Below are positions 51,309-63,371 of a DNA stretch of 64,000 bases, one piece after another; the stretch's first letter is position 1; every line of letters starts with the position of its first letter. Both the position numbers and the translations under genes were made by a program. The notes under the pieces were generated by a model. That model was given only the letters and a program-made list of their open reading frames with translations. It did not search any database and was not told the origin of the DNA. This stretch comes from Drosophila pseudoobscura (Eukaryota > Arthropoda > Insecta > Diptera > Drosophilidae), in the NCBI RefSeq assembly GCF_009870125.1, contig NC_046679.1:16120001-16184000 (forward strand). Reading direction: 5' to 3'.

Positions 51309-52043
51309 TATACCCGATGCTCAAAATGAGAATTGGGGTATATTAGATTTGTGGTAAAAGTAGATGTGTGTAACGTCCAGAAGGAATCGTTTCCGACCCC
51401 ATAAAGTATATATATTCTTGATCAGCATCAAAAGCCGAGTCGATAGAGCCCTGTCTGTCTGCCCGTCCGTCCGTCCGTCCGCCCGTCCGTCTGTCCGTCC
51501 CCTTCAGCGCCTATTGCTCAAAGACTATAAGAGCTAGAGCAACGATGTTTTGGATCCAGACTTCTGTTATATGTCACTGCTACAAAAATATTTCAAAACT
51601 TCGCCCCGCCCACTTCCGCCCACACAAAGGACGAAAATCTGTGGCATCCACATTTTTAAAGATACGATGACCATATCTTCTAGAGTGTAAAATCTCAACC
51701 AGATCGTATAATTATTACAGCCAGAATCAAGAAAACAATTTCATTCTTTCTCGCTCTGTCTCTCTCTAACAGTCAAGCTGGTTTTGCCAATTGAAAAATG
51801 TGAGTTCAAGGATCTTAGAGACTATAAGAGCTAGAGCAACCAAATTTGGTATCCACATTCCTGTGATATCGGACCTTGACCGTTTTGTTTCAAAATTTCG
51901 CCACACCCCCTTCCGCCCCCGCAAAGGACGAAAATCCAGCCATACACAAATCTCAGAGACTATTAAGGCTAGAGTAACCAGATTTGGTATCCACACTCCT
52001 CCACGTATATCTCAAAATTTCGTCCCACCCCCCTCCGCCCTGT
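51309..52043. repeat. Obscura-group dispersed repeat, partial copy
   Basis: This starts with tatacccgatgctcaa and contains the highly recognisable block tattcttgatcagcatc followed by cgagtcgat and a CCGT run (about 51451-51500). It then carries two diverged copies of a unit reading ctataagagctagagcaac ... caaaggacgaaaatc. I remember this family as very abundant in D. pseudoobscura relatives. I cannot assign it securely to a transposon class, and no terminal repeats are clear. It abuts the broken kinase copy, so it may mark the breakpoint that removed the rest of that gene. Confidence 0.65.
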
Positions 52044-52067
52044 AAACACGACATTTATCGCCATGAA

Positions 52068-52500
52068 TCAACGCCTGGCAGTCCCCCTTGCTGCATACGC
52101 AATTAAACTGAGGACCAGCTCCAACCAAGCACCATAGGGTTCGTTCAGGTTTGGTTGGGTCTGGTTGGGACTAAGCAAACTGGTAAAGAGCTCTGAATAT
52201 CCTTTATTCCTACGGAAGAAGAAATGCGATGAGAAATTCTTAGCCAGGAGCTCAGGATGCCGCTCTTTGAGTAGTACAGCTCTGGCGTGGAACCTGTAAC
52301 TCCAGCCCCACCTTAGCGCACATCCCGTATTCATAAAATATTCCTGCCTGAGGACCGTGGCACCGTTCCACTTCCGTCTTCAGAATGTTCTTATCTTTCC
52401 AGTTGCTGGCTTGGCCCAGAGCCACATGCTGCCAGGAGGGAAGAATTGTGACAACTCTTGTTTGGTCGACCTCTGGGTAAAGCAGACCACTTTACAGGCA
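52068..52500 (-). pseudogene. Broken paralogue of the kinase-like gene
   Basis: On the minus strand this region matches the neighbouring kinase-like gene in patches. The start region (CAATTCTTCCCTCCTGG against its ATGCTGCCCACCTGG) and the GGGCCAAGCCAGCAAC block match. So does GAAGACGG.AATGGAACGGTG, encoding EDGNGTV. After a large internal loss comes FHARAVLLKERHPELLAKNF and SSHFFFRRNKGYSELF, against FHAAAIVLNQRYPEILAKNY and SSHFFSRNKNGYKEIF. The stretch equivalent to residues 68-160 and everything after about residue 237, including the catalytic HGD, is absent. The frame is not continuous between patches and the start codon is lost. The homology ends next to the dispersed repeat. It is a decayed tandem duplicate. 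Confidence 0.82.
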
Positions 52501-54454
52501 TAATCTTAAGTGCATACTGGGCTCAAGAAGAATTCTAATCCAGCATGAATGTGTAATAATTCTATGCACTGTGGTCCCCCCAAATTTGCAAATTCAAAGC
52601 TACACACCATAGGTGCTGCTCTTGACCTGCTTTATTATTGTTCCAGGCAGGTTTTTATAGCTGTTAGTCGGTCAGATTTGGGGGTTACATTATTATCAAT
52701 GGATATTAAGAATCACCTCAAGGTAAAGGGATTCAGTTTTAAGTCTTCTTCTCTCATTTGAATTGCATATTCCAAAATACGAGAATTTTTCCATATGAAT
52801 TTTTCAAAGTTTTACTGCTCCTGACATGACCCTAGGATCCTGCTTTCGACCTATGACCTGTTTATTTGGAAATCTAATACATTTTTGCGACTGTCGATAA
52901 CTGGCAGGCGGCTCGTTTCTTGTTCGGGCTTATCATTTCTGTTTATTGGTGGAAGTATAGTGCAACCTTTTGTTTGGTTTCGCTGCATGCTTTCATAAAT
53001 GAGAGCAAACAGGCAGAGGATGCGACAGTTCCTCCATTAAATCATTTACATGTGTACTAAACAACAGATAGCGGCCAGCTGGAATCTGCTGAACTTATTT
53101 GGCATTAGCCAGGGCCCATACATTCGATACACATATGTGGACTTATTGATTATGAGAGTTGTGCGTAGTTCGTTGGATAAACAAGCAGAGCCGTTTCTTG
53201 GGAGCTTGAAACAAATTGTTTGGTACACAAAAGCACGCCTCCGATAAGAAGCCAGTAAACATTGAAGAGAAGAGCCGCCCGCATATATTTGGTTAGCCCC
53301 AGCTGTTCCAGGAGAAGAAGGCGTTGACGTGGTTGTGTGCGCTATGTTGAGACCCCCCCAATTTCCTCACTTAATAAAAGACGTGTGGTCACTCCATAAT
53401 AGTTAAGTGACAAAATCTATGTATATTTAACAAAGAAATGAATTCATGGCCTGAAAGAAATGATAATCTCCATGCGTCCAGCTGGTCCCCGCTTAGACTG
53501 TATCCTCGAGTTTTTCTCTCATTTTTGTGATGAAATACAGAACAGAGATAAGCCACTTGGATATGCAGCAAGAGATGCTGGCTGCAAACATGTTTTCCAT
53601 TTATCTATAGTCACGTACATATATGTGCGCCTTTTTTTGCCACCGAAACAACTGAGAGACTTTTTATTGGCTTCCCACTGACTTATCAAGCAGTTTGATA
53701 AATCCCGTTTTCTTACTACTTTCACTTTCTCTTGATATTAAAGCAACCAACGATTCTCACCCTATGTGCATGACATTAAGTCATCAGGACCATCCTGGCC
53801 ATCTATAGCGCAATACTAATAAATACATATAATAATTCATATTTACAGGCAGACAATGTCCAAATCCTATTTGCTCAATTAAGTTAAAGAATTTCGCGCT
53901 AGAAACATATTGGTTCGGTGGAATTGGAATTGTTTCCAGGAAGGCCAATCCGAATACAAATTTGGATTGTTTGTTTAACGAGAAGCTCCAATGGCACTGA
54001 TAAGAGGCCGGTACCCGGTACCCACGCGAGCGAAACGCCTCTCACACGTTTTATATTTTGGCCAGCTGTGTCTGGTTGGGTGGGGGTGGCGGTACGGGTG
54101 GTGTTTGTTTGCTTTCCCCATAAACAAATTGTTTTATGCTTATATGAGAGGGTGTTTGGCTTGTAGAAAACACTGCCAGAATTATGTGGAGACAGACTAA
54201 AGCAGAACGTTTAGGTGGGCTTGATTCTGGTGAAATCTCCGAAAATCCAGAATTATCAAAAGAATGCTCAATTTTCATTTTTCAATTTTTGATTCGTTTG
54301 CATGGTAAAAATACTACGTAGATATATTTAATAAATTAGAATAAATTAACTTATGTAATTATAGCTAAACAATAATGACGACAACGGCGGACACGGACGA
54401 TGAGAATTTTACTAGGCGCACACATTTCTGGCTCTGGCACGAATCCACTTCGGT
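52501..54454. other. Spacer 3' of Osi1
   Basis: No gene is supported. Frames are short and unrecognised. The segment next to 54454 is AT-rich and should hold the 3' UTR of Osi1. Confidence 0.55.
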
Positions 54455-55820
54455 CTACTGTAGCCTCTTGCTTATTGTGTCCAGATAGTTGTAGCCATTG
54501 TAGGCCTTATTCGTGGCCCAGTCCTTGCTATAGTTATTGCCATCATGCCCGGCACCAGCCCCAGAGCTGTAGGGGGAGTAGGAGTTGGAGAAGCTGCTGC
54601 CGCCCACAAACTGCGAATAGTCTGAGGGCTCCGAGTCGTAGACATGCGAGTGCGTCTGCACCAGGTGCGGATGGATCTTGCACATGGTCTTGTACTTCAG
54701 GTAGTGAATCAGCCAGCCCACGCCGCCAACCAAGAGCACGTTCATGCCGATTACAGTCAATAGCATGGACACCAGAGTCATTTTCAGGTGCGCGATTTTC
54801 ATCAGAATGACCAGCGGCAGGATAATGAGCCATTTCCTCTTCTTCTTCTTCAGACGCGCCTCTGGGGGGTGCAAAACAGAACTTGATACCCGGAGTCGGA
54901 GAGAGATTAATGTTCACCTACCCGACTCGTCCATGACGCGGGCGCCTGTCTCGCTGGATAACGCCAATTGGAGGCCGTGGTTGCGACCGAAGGTCTCCAC
55001 CGCCCGCTTGAGGAACTTGAAGATGAGCGTCAGCTCGCTGTCACCTGGTGGATAGTCGGATGGAGAAGTGCGTAATTAGCCGAGTGAAAAATGCTTATCA
55101 ATTGTTTATTGTTTGCCCCACCCTCCGCAGGGCGCTGGAACCGGACCAAGAAGCGCGCAGAAATAAATTCCAGAAATTAATTAACACTCGCAATAAACAT
55201 CCGCAACGGATAATCGACCAGCAGCTGCCTTAGAGACTGCTTCTGGCACTGGAAGTGGATGCTGTCTGAGCAAAAGTGATAAATTAAACTGCATCGCACA
55301 CCACACACCACACTATACTCGGTATTTCGGTCATTTGAATGTCGCGGTCTTAAACGTTAATTTCCTTTGCCAACTGACCGGGGAAAACAACTTTCGTTTC
55401 GGGCAATAGGCCATGGACCATGGACACGGACCCACCTTCCAAGCTCTTGGCGTCGTTGAACACCACAATATCGTCGGCCGGCTCCCCCAACTGGACCAGC
55501 CGCAGGAGGCGGTGCTTATCCGCGGCCAAATCTCGTCCATATTCGTTGGGGAAAAAGCCCATGCCATTGGTGGCCAGTTTCCAGATTAGCTTCGAGGCCT
55601 TGTACTTGATGCAGGACATCAGATTGCGAGTGTCGAAGCACTGACGCTGGTTGCGCGCTATGTAGGCATCGCTATGCGACAGCAGCGATGAGCCCGCTCG
55701 GCCATTGGATCGATGGATGGCGGGCGTTGACTGTGGTGCATCTGTGGCCTGCTCCTCTGCGCTGCCGTAGTGGAGCAGTAGCAGCAGCATCAATGCCACC
55801 ACGATGCGACAGAGTAGCAT
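54455..55820 (-). CDS. Osi1: Osiris family protein, probable Osi1
   Basis: Three exons are 55820-55379, 55044-54922 and 54861-54455, all joined at phase 1, giving 323 aa. The ATG at 55820 (context aaaATG) begins MLLCRIVVALMLLLLLHYGS, a signal peptide. The two-Cys segment is CFDTRNLMSC (C61, C70). EARLKKKKRKW leads into a long hydrophobic segment at about 198-240 that ends WLIHYLKYK. A Ser/Tyr-rich tail contains KAYNGYNYL, an AQxLAY-like end. It is separated from the rest of the cluster by NPFR and the kinase-like gene, as I recall for D. melanogaster Osi1. Family membership is secure; the number comes from position. Confidence 0.83.
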
Positions 55821-58800
55821 TTTGATGTCGATTTGGAATGCGAGGCGAGTCTGCGATAGTTGGGACACCGCACGGCTGACTGGACGAGACACAAATAGCA
55901 GCCAGAAGGCGCTGGCAACTCCTTTTATCACAGCGAGGCAACCGCAAGCCGAGGCTCTCAACGAAGATAGCTGCTTGGCAAGTTGCACCTCGTCGGCTCG
56001 TCTAATGCTCATGTGCATGCAGCATGCACCGGAATCGCAATTCCTGCCGCCGAGCTGTGGATGCAATGCCAATGCCAATGCCACCGGGCTTTCTGGGTCA
56101 GACTCGGAGCGCGGGGCGAGTTTTTGCTGTACGATCAGCGATCGAACAGCAAATTGGATCGATCGCATTGTCGTCTGGATTATGAAGCCAGCAGCTAGCT
56201 AGCTAGGCAGCAGCCAAACAACCACCAATTGACCGACCGCCTTCCAGCTGCGATGCGTGTGACTGAAAGCAAGAGCCGCAAACGAAAGTGAATCGCAAAG
56301 TAGCGGCCGCACCGAGATACGTACGAGTATCTGATGGATACGCTGTTACTCGTACAATTAAAATCCCCTGGCGCCACTCTGAGACTCTGAGCAGCGACCT
56401 AATCCAAATCAGAGCCATCTGAGCTGGAGGCGCATCTAGTAAATGATACCAATCGGAATAAGTGCGAATGCGCATTTATGTGAGTTTAAACTACGCCTTG
56501 TGTGGGGCATACTCCGGTTGCATCGTGCAATTTGCATATTTGAATGGAACACTGCACTTTGAATTGTTGCCGTTCATTAAATTGTATTCGTATTTGTGTG
56601 GTACTGTGAGACTGCGAGTTGTCTGACCGACCGTCTTAATTACAAAGCCACAGACATTGGATGCGAAAGTTGTTGTTGGTATTAGATACAGATGCTGCTG
56701 CTGGCGATGCTGTTTCTACTGCAGTTGCTCTTGTTGACGTGTTGCTGCATTATTTACTAGTGAAAGTAACAATTGGCGGACTCTTTTTTTGCCCCCGGTC
56801 CATCGACAATGCTTGACATTCTTGGCCAGCATTGACTGACATCCAATTGATTAGCTTTGCCACCTGTCACTTGTTGTCTGCACTCGCACTTAATGAGCAT
56901 TAGGTAATCCAATCGAACCGATTCCAGAACCAGCTCCGTTTATTGTAGCTGTAGCTGTCTGTAGAAAGTTTTGGTTTTCCTTGATCGGAAATTGCCCTAA
57001 ACATTGTCTTTAAGCAAGCCGCGAAATGTTTGAAGACAACATGGCTAACTATGATGGTCCGCCCCGCAAACATCAGTCGCTTGATGGCCACATATTAAAT
57101 CACGAAGCACACGCAAACGTGCGGGTATTCAGAGGATTTCGAATTTCGGATCTACCCCAGAGTCCGCCCAAAACTACTTTTGAAAGAAATTAGCTGCAAA
57201 AGACTGCGAGACTGAAACCGAAAACGAATACCCCAGCTGAACCGCCAACGACTTGCTTAGGCAATTAAACAAATTGAACTAGAGAGGATGGAGCAGGAGC
57301 TCCGCTCTGATCTGCTGGGCTGCTGTAGCAGACGGCCGGATGGTATAAAGACTGTCATGTCGCCAATGGCCAATAGCTAACGACAATTGGCTACCAGACA
57401 GACCTGGGTCATAAAAACTCTCTTACGGCCTTGCCTTCACTGCTTGGTAGCGAAATTTCCGTCCAGCTGCAGGCGTCTAAGTGTTTTTTTTTTTAATGCA
57501 GAAAATGCACTTATGAGTTCAGGACAACTTTAGAAAAAACGTGTGATATATAACTTGTACATTTCACTTTCGATGTTAAAGCACTTTAATGGGATACATC
57601 TGATGGGATATGCAGATATAACGAGCACTGCCACTGTCTCTGGCGACACTGACCATCCAGTCAGCTATAATATCCCAGGATACGCATCCAATTAAGGTTA
57701 TCAATGGGCAGTCTCCATCTCCGCCTCAGCAAATTGTCGCGTTCACAATGGGATTCGATTAACTTCAATGGAGTGATAAAATCCGAAACCAATAAACGCC
57801 TGATTCTACAAAACAACGCCACGCCTTAATACTCGATGATGATACTCGAATATCCTATTCCGCTTATTTTTAAAGTGGAAAATTAGCCACTCAATAAAAT
57901 CTGTAAAATAAACAAAGCTGTTAAAAAACACGTGCATATAAAAACTTTGAGGTCTTAGGTAGATCTGAAATAATAATTATGTCTATGGACTGATTATTTC
58001 TGATTATTCGTCTGTGATTAGAGCAGCCCAAACAAATCTGAAGCACTGAAAATTATATCATATACAGTAGAGTCCTTTTATAACGACTCTGCTTATAGTG
58101 TCCGTCCGGAGATAGCGACGAAAAATAGCGATAGCGACGCCTAAATTTCGTGACCTTGGAAAGAGTTTACGTGACGTTGCAATGCTATTGTTACGTGAAT
58201 CGGTACGCGTTAATATATACTAGCGACAGCTGTTGTTCATTTCGCACTTAGCTCATCCAAAACACCCTTCATAATATGTTACTTTCCCACATCTACATCT
58301 ACATACATACTAACTACATCATACTAGGACGCCACCCAACAGTCCATTTTGATACGCTACAACAAAAAGTTCTCACCAATAGGTGGCAATAGCGATAGTT
58401 TTTGTCGCCATCTATGTCTTATAGGAAATATAAAAACATATTGCCTGAATTTGTGTCTTTTATTTTAGCTGCCATGCACTTTCCCAATTTCCAGCACTGA
58501 AATTTTAAATTTTCTTATGGTTCACGTTTTAGATAGGATCTGGTTCACGTCTCGGATCCTATGGTCTCCACAATATATATTTTTTAGACTCCGAAAATTG
58601 TTAGATTTGCGAAGAAAAATTGCTTAAAATTTTGTGAAAATTGCAACGAATAGAGTACCAAAATTTGGTGTCAAAAAGCTTTGCGCCTATTTGTGATCCA
58701 GATCTTGCCAGATCTAGCAACTAAATTGTTGAACTGGCATCACTGCTCCGATATTTAATGCTGAATAACCGTGCGGTTAGTCATAGTCCCATGGCAATCA

Positions 58801-59124
58801 GTCAGCCGATGGCGGTGAACCAGTCGTTTTACAGGTGTCTTAAATACTTATATTATTTGGCTGAAGATATACCGTAGCTTTATTGGTCAAATTTTACCGC
58901 GTACTGTGTATTCTTTTTCTGATCGAAACAATCCCCTTATCGATTGAGATAATTTAACTACAAATATAATGTGGCATAATAATTCTGGCAACTGTTTAAT
59001 GGCTTCAGATGAACGGAGGACAACATATCAACAGAATATTATTAATTGGTATTTAAAGATATTATTTAACAGACTTAAACAACAATTTAACTTAGCACGA
59101 AAATGTTAACACTGAATGGAAGTC
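55821..59124. other. Spacer between Osi1 and the Kazal gene
   Basis: No gene is supported. A GATAAAAG motif at about 55921-55929 (minus) might be an Osi1 TATA-like box but sits rather far from any initiator. A possible pogo-like short element lies at about 58065-58440. The AT-rich end near 59124 is probably the 3' UTR of the Kazal gene. Confidence 0.5.
58065..58440. mobile_element. Possible pogo-like MITE with decayed inverted ends
   Basis: The sequence TA-CAGTAGAGTCCTTTTATAACGAC begins at 58063 and resembles the CAGT... terminal repeats of pogo/Tigger elements, which insert at TA. Near 58390-58440 cgatagtttttgtcgccatct and ttatagg look like a worn inverted copy of the left-end ggagatagcgacgaaaaatagcg and cttatag. 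No transposase frame is present. The right boundary and target duplication are unclear. Confidence 0.35.
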
Positions 59125-61635
59125 TTAAATTAACACATTTTGATTTGTTCTAGCGCGTAACAAACGCATGATCAACGAGTTCTTATCAAGACCGTAGATG
59201 GAGGTTTGCCCACTTGATTCGGATAGGGGCTCCTCCACCGTGTAATCACTGCTCTGGGTTGTCGTTGAGGCTTCCGTTGATGCCTCGTCGTTCGACTCAC
59301 TTCCAGATTCTGTGCTGGACAGATCTCCAGCTATTGTGGCTGATGATGTGGCAGCAGTAGTGGCAGAAGTCTCTTCTATGCCTGCGGTAGTCTCTTCGCT
59401 TGTCGTTTCTTCCCCTGCCTCTGGAGATGTGAACGCTGTTGTAGACACTTCTGTTGTGGCAGGAGGACTCGTGGCGTCAGAGGTGGTAGTCGGTGCAGTC
59501 GTGGTCTCGATGGGTTCTGGTGTCGCTGTGGTTGTGCTTGTGGCGGCAGCGGTGGTCAGCATAAATAGTATTTGTGGATCCACATCTTCGTAAAGGTTTG
59601 CAGCGTTCCCAATATCCAAATTCAAGAGTTCCGCCGAGGCAATGCTCAGAGTAGGCGGCATCGGCGATGCTGTGCTTCTGCTGGTTGTCGTCGCCTCAAG
59701 TGGATCTGGTAGGGGCAAGGATTCCCCCGGCTTAATCCAGGAATATTGCGGATACTTTTCGCTGTGCGCCTTTTTGAAGGTCGATGGTTTTTTGCTGAAG
59801 TAACCCTTGACGTTGTCGAGGGTCTTTCGAACCAGCCAATTGTCATTTGAGGACCAAAGACTTAAAGCGGACTCTTCTTCGCTTGGCTGCGCATAACTGG
59901 ATCGAGGCACGGGGTCAAAGCCGGCACTGGCCGACTCTATTTTGCGAATCTTGCGATTGTTGTATTCCTCAGATGCTGGCGTTGGTTTAAACGATTTCCT
60001 GAACTGCTGGCGCGGCTTGTATGGGTTTATTGGTGCCTTCGTTATTGGGAGGCTGGCCAGAGGCTTCCCGGTGGTGGTGGTGGTGGTGGTGGTAGTAGAG
60101 GGGCGGGAGGCATTTCGCCTGTTGCTGGCATACAGCATACGGGGAATCAGAGAAGATTTGTGACCGCGTTCCGTGGTAGCTGCCTTGGGCTTGATCGTTC
60201 CCCTGGACTTTACGCACTCTCCTTTGTGGATAATCTTCCAAACTACAAGAAAAGTATGCTTATTCTCTGTCCAAGGCTGCTTCGATAGAGGGTACCTACC
60301 AATTCTGGGATCCTTGCAACGCACTCTCTCCAGAAAGCACTCATTGATTACTGTGTGGTCTACGCCGTTCCGACTGGCACACACAGGCTGATAGACCGAG
60401 GGGCAGGGCTTGTTACAGCGTCGGCAGGAGCCGTCGTGTAAAATGGACCATGCTGCGGAGGATCGTGAAATCATTAAAGTCCTGCCAAAAATCCTCATGC
60501 AAATGCCTTACCATCACCGACGCTCTGGCTGTAGTCTATGAGAGCACACACATTCGAAAATGTGCGTCTCTCTCCGTTGAAGCTGCCACACACAGGCTCG
60601 TTGCTAAACACGCACGGCCTTATGGAGCTTTTTGGAGCATTACCTTCAGTGGTGGCACTTCCATAGACTCGCCGGACCTTTGGCGCGGACACCACATAGG
60701 GCTTGCGAGCTGGGAGGGAGTAGCTCTTCTCCATGGTGCCTGTGTTGCTGATGAACTGGGTGTGGAATGTGGAGGGGGCATAGATTTGCACTGCGTCCTC
60801 GGGTATCTGGAAGTCTTCCACCTGATTGGAGTTCTTGCCGTGACTGTGACTGCGCTTGGTCCGATCCGCTTCCAGTTTTGGCTTGGCCCTTGGCTTATAT
60901 TTGCGACTGTGCTTCATTTTAGTGCTGTCCTCGCCACAAAGTCCCTCGGAGACTATGCGCCAATCTGTGGGACATAAAGGCATAAGTGATTCAAACCGGC
61001 AACTGGCACACACGCCGGGCCACCTACTTCTCTGTGTCTTAATGTTCTCGGCATTTACCAAGCACTCATTCGAAAATGTAGACTTTACACCCGCATATAC
61101 TGCGCACACTGGACGATAGATCCTGGTGCAAGGCACTGGCTGTGGACGCTGGTATTTCCCCACGTATGGTGATGTATGCTGGGCCAGAGTCTCTCTGCTG
61201 GCCTTGGGACACACGCCCCACCTGTACACCGCCCAGTCGGCCTGTAACAAGCACGAGCTGCGTGCCATTTCACATCGGTTCCTGAAAGTCCTGCGCTCCC
61301 CAGTGCTCGCACTGACGCCGCAGAAAGGCTGATATCCATTGCCGCACTGGAAGTCACAATTGGGGAAGCAGTGCCGCAGAGTCACATCATCTGGATAAAA
61401 TAGACAAAAATATAGAGGCAGTGCTAGAACTAGCTGTAGTTTACTCACATAAGGGTGCACCAATTAGGTTGCCTCGCTGGGCCTTGCGCAGATCGCACTC
61501 GTTCTTGAAAAGGAAGTACATGCCGCTGTCGCGACTCCGTGCGCACACGGGAACATCATCGTCGAAGCATGATCCACGAGCGGAAGCGACCAAAATATAT
61601 AATCCCAAGCAGAACAGCACTTGTCTCCCAGCCAT
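59125..61635 (-). CDS. Secreted protein with five Kazal domains and Thr/Ser-rich tail
   Basis: Five exons are 61635-61449, 61390-61028, 60964-60512, 60452-60300 and 60242-59125, all joined at phase 1, giving 757 aa. The signal peptide spans about 1-21. Five Kazal-like Cys-rich modules follow, at about 23-71, 75-124, 151-194, 291-348 and 350-398. The second and fourth share GERRTF.N.C, and the third has YRPVCAVY. Introns fall inside modules. After about residue 400 there is a Thr run (coded by a GGT/GGTGGT repeat near 60075-60105), Lys-rich stretches and a long Thr/Ser/Glu mucin-like region. Kazal domains usually inhibit serine proteases, but some are structural; the target is unknown. It may correspond to a D. 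melanogaster Kazal gene such as CG1077, which I cannot confirm. Confidence 0.85.
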
Positions 61636-61692
61636 GTTCCTCTAGTTCTGAAACGTCAAGACTCAATACAATCCGACTCAATGCATCTCGGC

Positions 61693-61701
61693 CTTATATA
61701 T
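61693..61701 (-). promoter_or_regulatory. TATA box of the Kazal gene
   Basis: ATATATAAGG on the minus strand lies about 60 bp upstream of the ATG at 61635. A start about 30 bp downstream (near 61671) leaves a leader of about 36 nt. Confidence 0.55.
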
Positions 61702-63371
61702 GTCGCCGATGTCACGCGCTGCAATCTGTCACACTCCACACTCATCGGGGCATGGAGCATGGTGCCAGACCAGATGATATTATCGGTCGCCAAATTCTGC
61801 AGACATCAAATTTCGCGATAAACACGCTCGGCAGACCAGACCATGCCGAGCTCATGGCATCGGAATTCTGTGAAATTTGTCAGTTTGCCCGATAGATTCT
61901 TCGATTGTTCTTTCTCTATTGATAACGACCCGGCCCCCCGTTTTGTCAATTAGATGCAACTCTTTATTGCGGCTTCGATTGCAACGCTGTGACTGCCGCT
62001 CGGCTCCGCTCCACTCCGGGTGCTGTGTGGTGATACGTGATATTTGGTTGATTTCGGAAAAGCCACCAGATAACCCCCAGTCAGCCAAACTTGGCATTTG
62101 CATTGATTGTGCGGTTGCTGATGCTGCTGCTGTACAGCTCTGCCAAAACTTTATAGTTAGTATCTTTTCCCCACTTCCCTAAGCTGATAATGCGCCCCAA
62201 CGCCTGCTACCGACCCCGCACCGCAGCTCCAGTAGTTATTTGGCATCTTTTATTATTTGCATACACAATAAGTTTTTTCTTAGCCACAGTTTTGTTTTGT
62301 GGCTTTTGTTAATTCGTTCTTTTGAATGAAATGAATCAACTTTTTCTATCAGTAAGAAAATTCTCTAATATTCGTGCCAGAGTAAAAATGTAAAAAATAC
62401 CAAACTCGCGACAATAATCGTTGCATTCAGATTAAATGTATTCTGATTATATATACTGTGATATAAATAATAAAGATGATAAATTTACGGATTCGATAAC
62501 AAAGAAATAAGAGTTTAAGTGAGAAAAATCAATTCAATTTTTCACCTTGATCAATCAATCAAATCTTCATTTATGTAGGTCAAGTTCTATCAAAGAGATG
62601 AAATAATTATTTAATTGGTGTTGCTAGAATCTCTGCTAATTTGTGTTCGTACGGTTCTCTGGCGCAACCAACTATTCCATACCCCATGGATAATCTGGCC
62701 ACATGATCAGTTGACTCTTCCCCAGGCTGCCACTCGGAATAGCGTCACAGTCACGTGCAGGCGTCATGCTGCTCCCCGTATCCGTCCCCGTCTGCCTTTG
62801 TAGGCCAATTGGTAATTTTGCGAAGCGGGCAGAAACTTCTTCGCCACTAATGACAAACAATTTGGAAATAGAAATACATAGATATAGAAACAGAAACGGG
62901 CGCTAAAATTACAAAATCTAATAACGCGCGGCTAATGCAATCGGGTGAAAGAAAGAAAGCAAGCCAGCTCGGCAGTTGCTGAATGACTGGAGAGAGAGCC
63001 AGCGCTGAATTCCGGCTGGAGAAATGGCCTAAACAGAGAAAGAGAGAGAAACGATGCATGAGAGTTGCTCTGTCTTGGCAGGTGCTGTGAGAGCCACGAT
63101 CTGAGCGGCAGCTCCGTTGGAGCTGCAAGAAAAAGTCAGGCCGGCCAGCCAGTCTAACGACAAGAGCTGAAGCATAAAGACATGCGACGTCGGGTGCAAC
63201 GTCCGTTAGAGTCAGAGTCATTGAACGCTTGCATTTGGCAGCCAAACAAATAATCAAAGCCTCAAACTTAGACCAGAAGACTCCAGACTGAGAAGGCAGC
63301 CGCGTGTTGCACAGTGCCCCCTTATACACAGTGTCTTCCGTCCGCCGCGTGCAACATAAGTATACGTAATC
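61702..63371. other. Divergent spacer between Kazal gene and the plus-strand gene
   Basis: No coding region is supported. The middle (62220-62620) is strongly AT-rich. From about 63000 the sequence is purine-rich and probably becomes the 5' UTR of the gene that begins at 63372. Confidence 0.5.
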
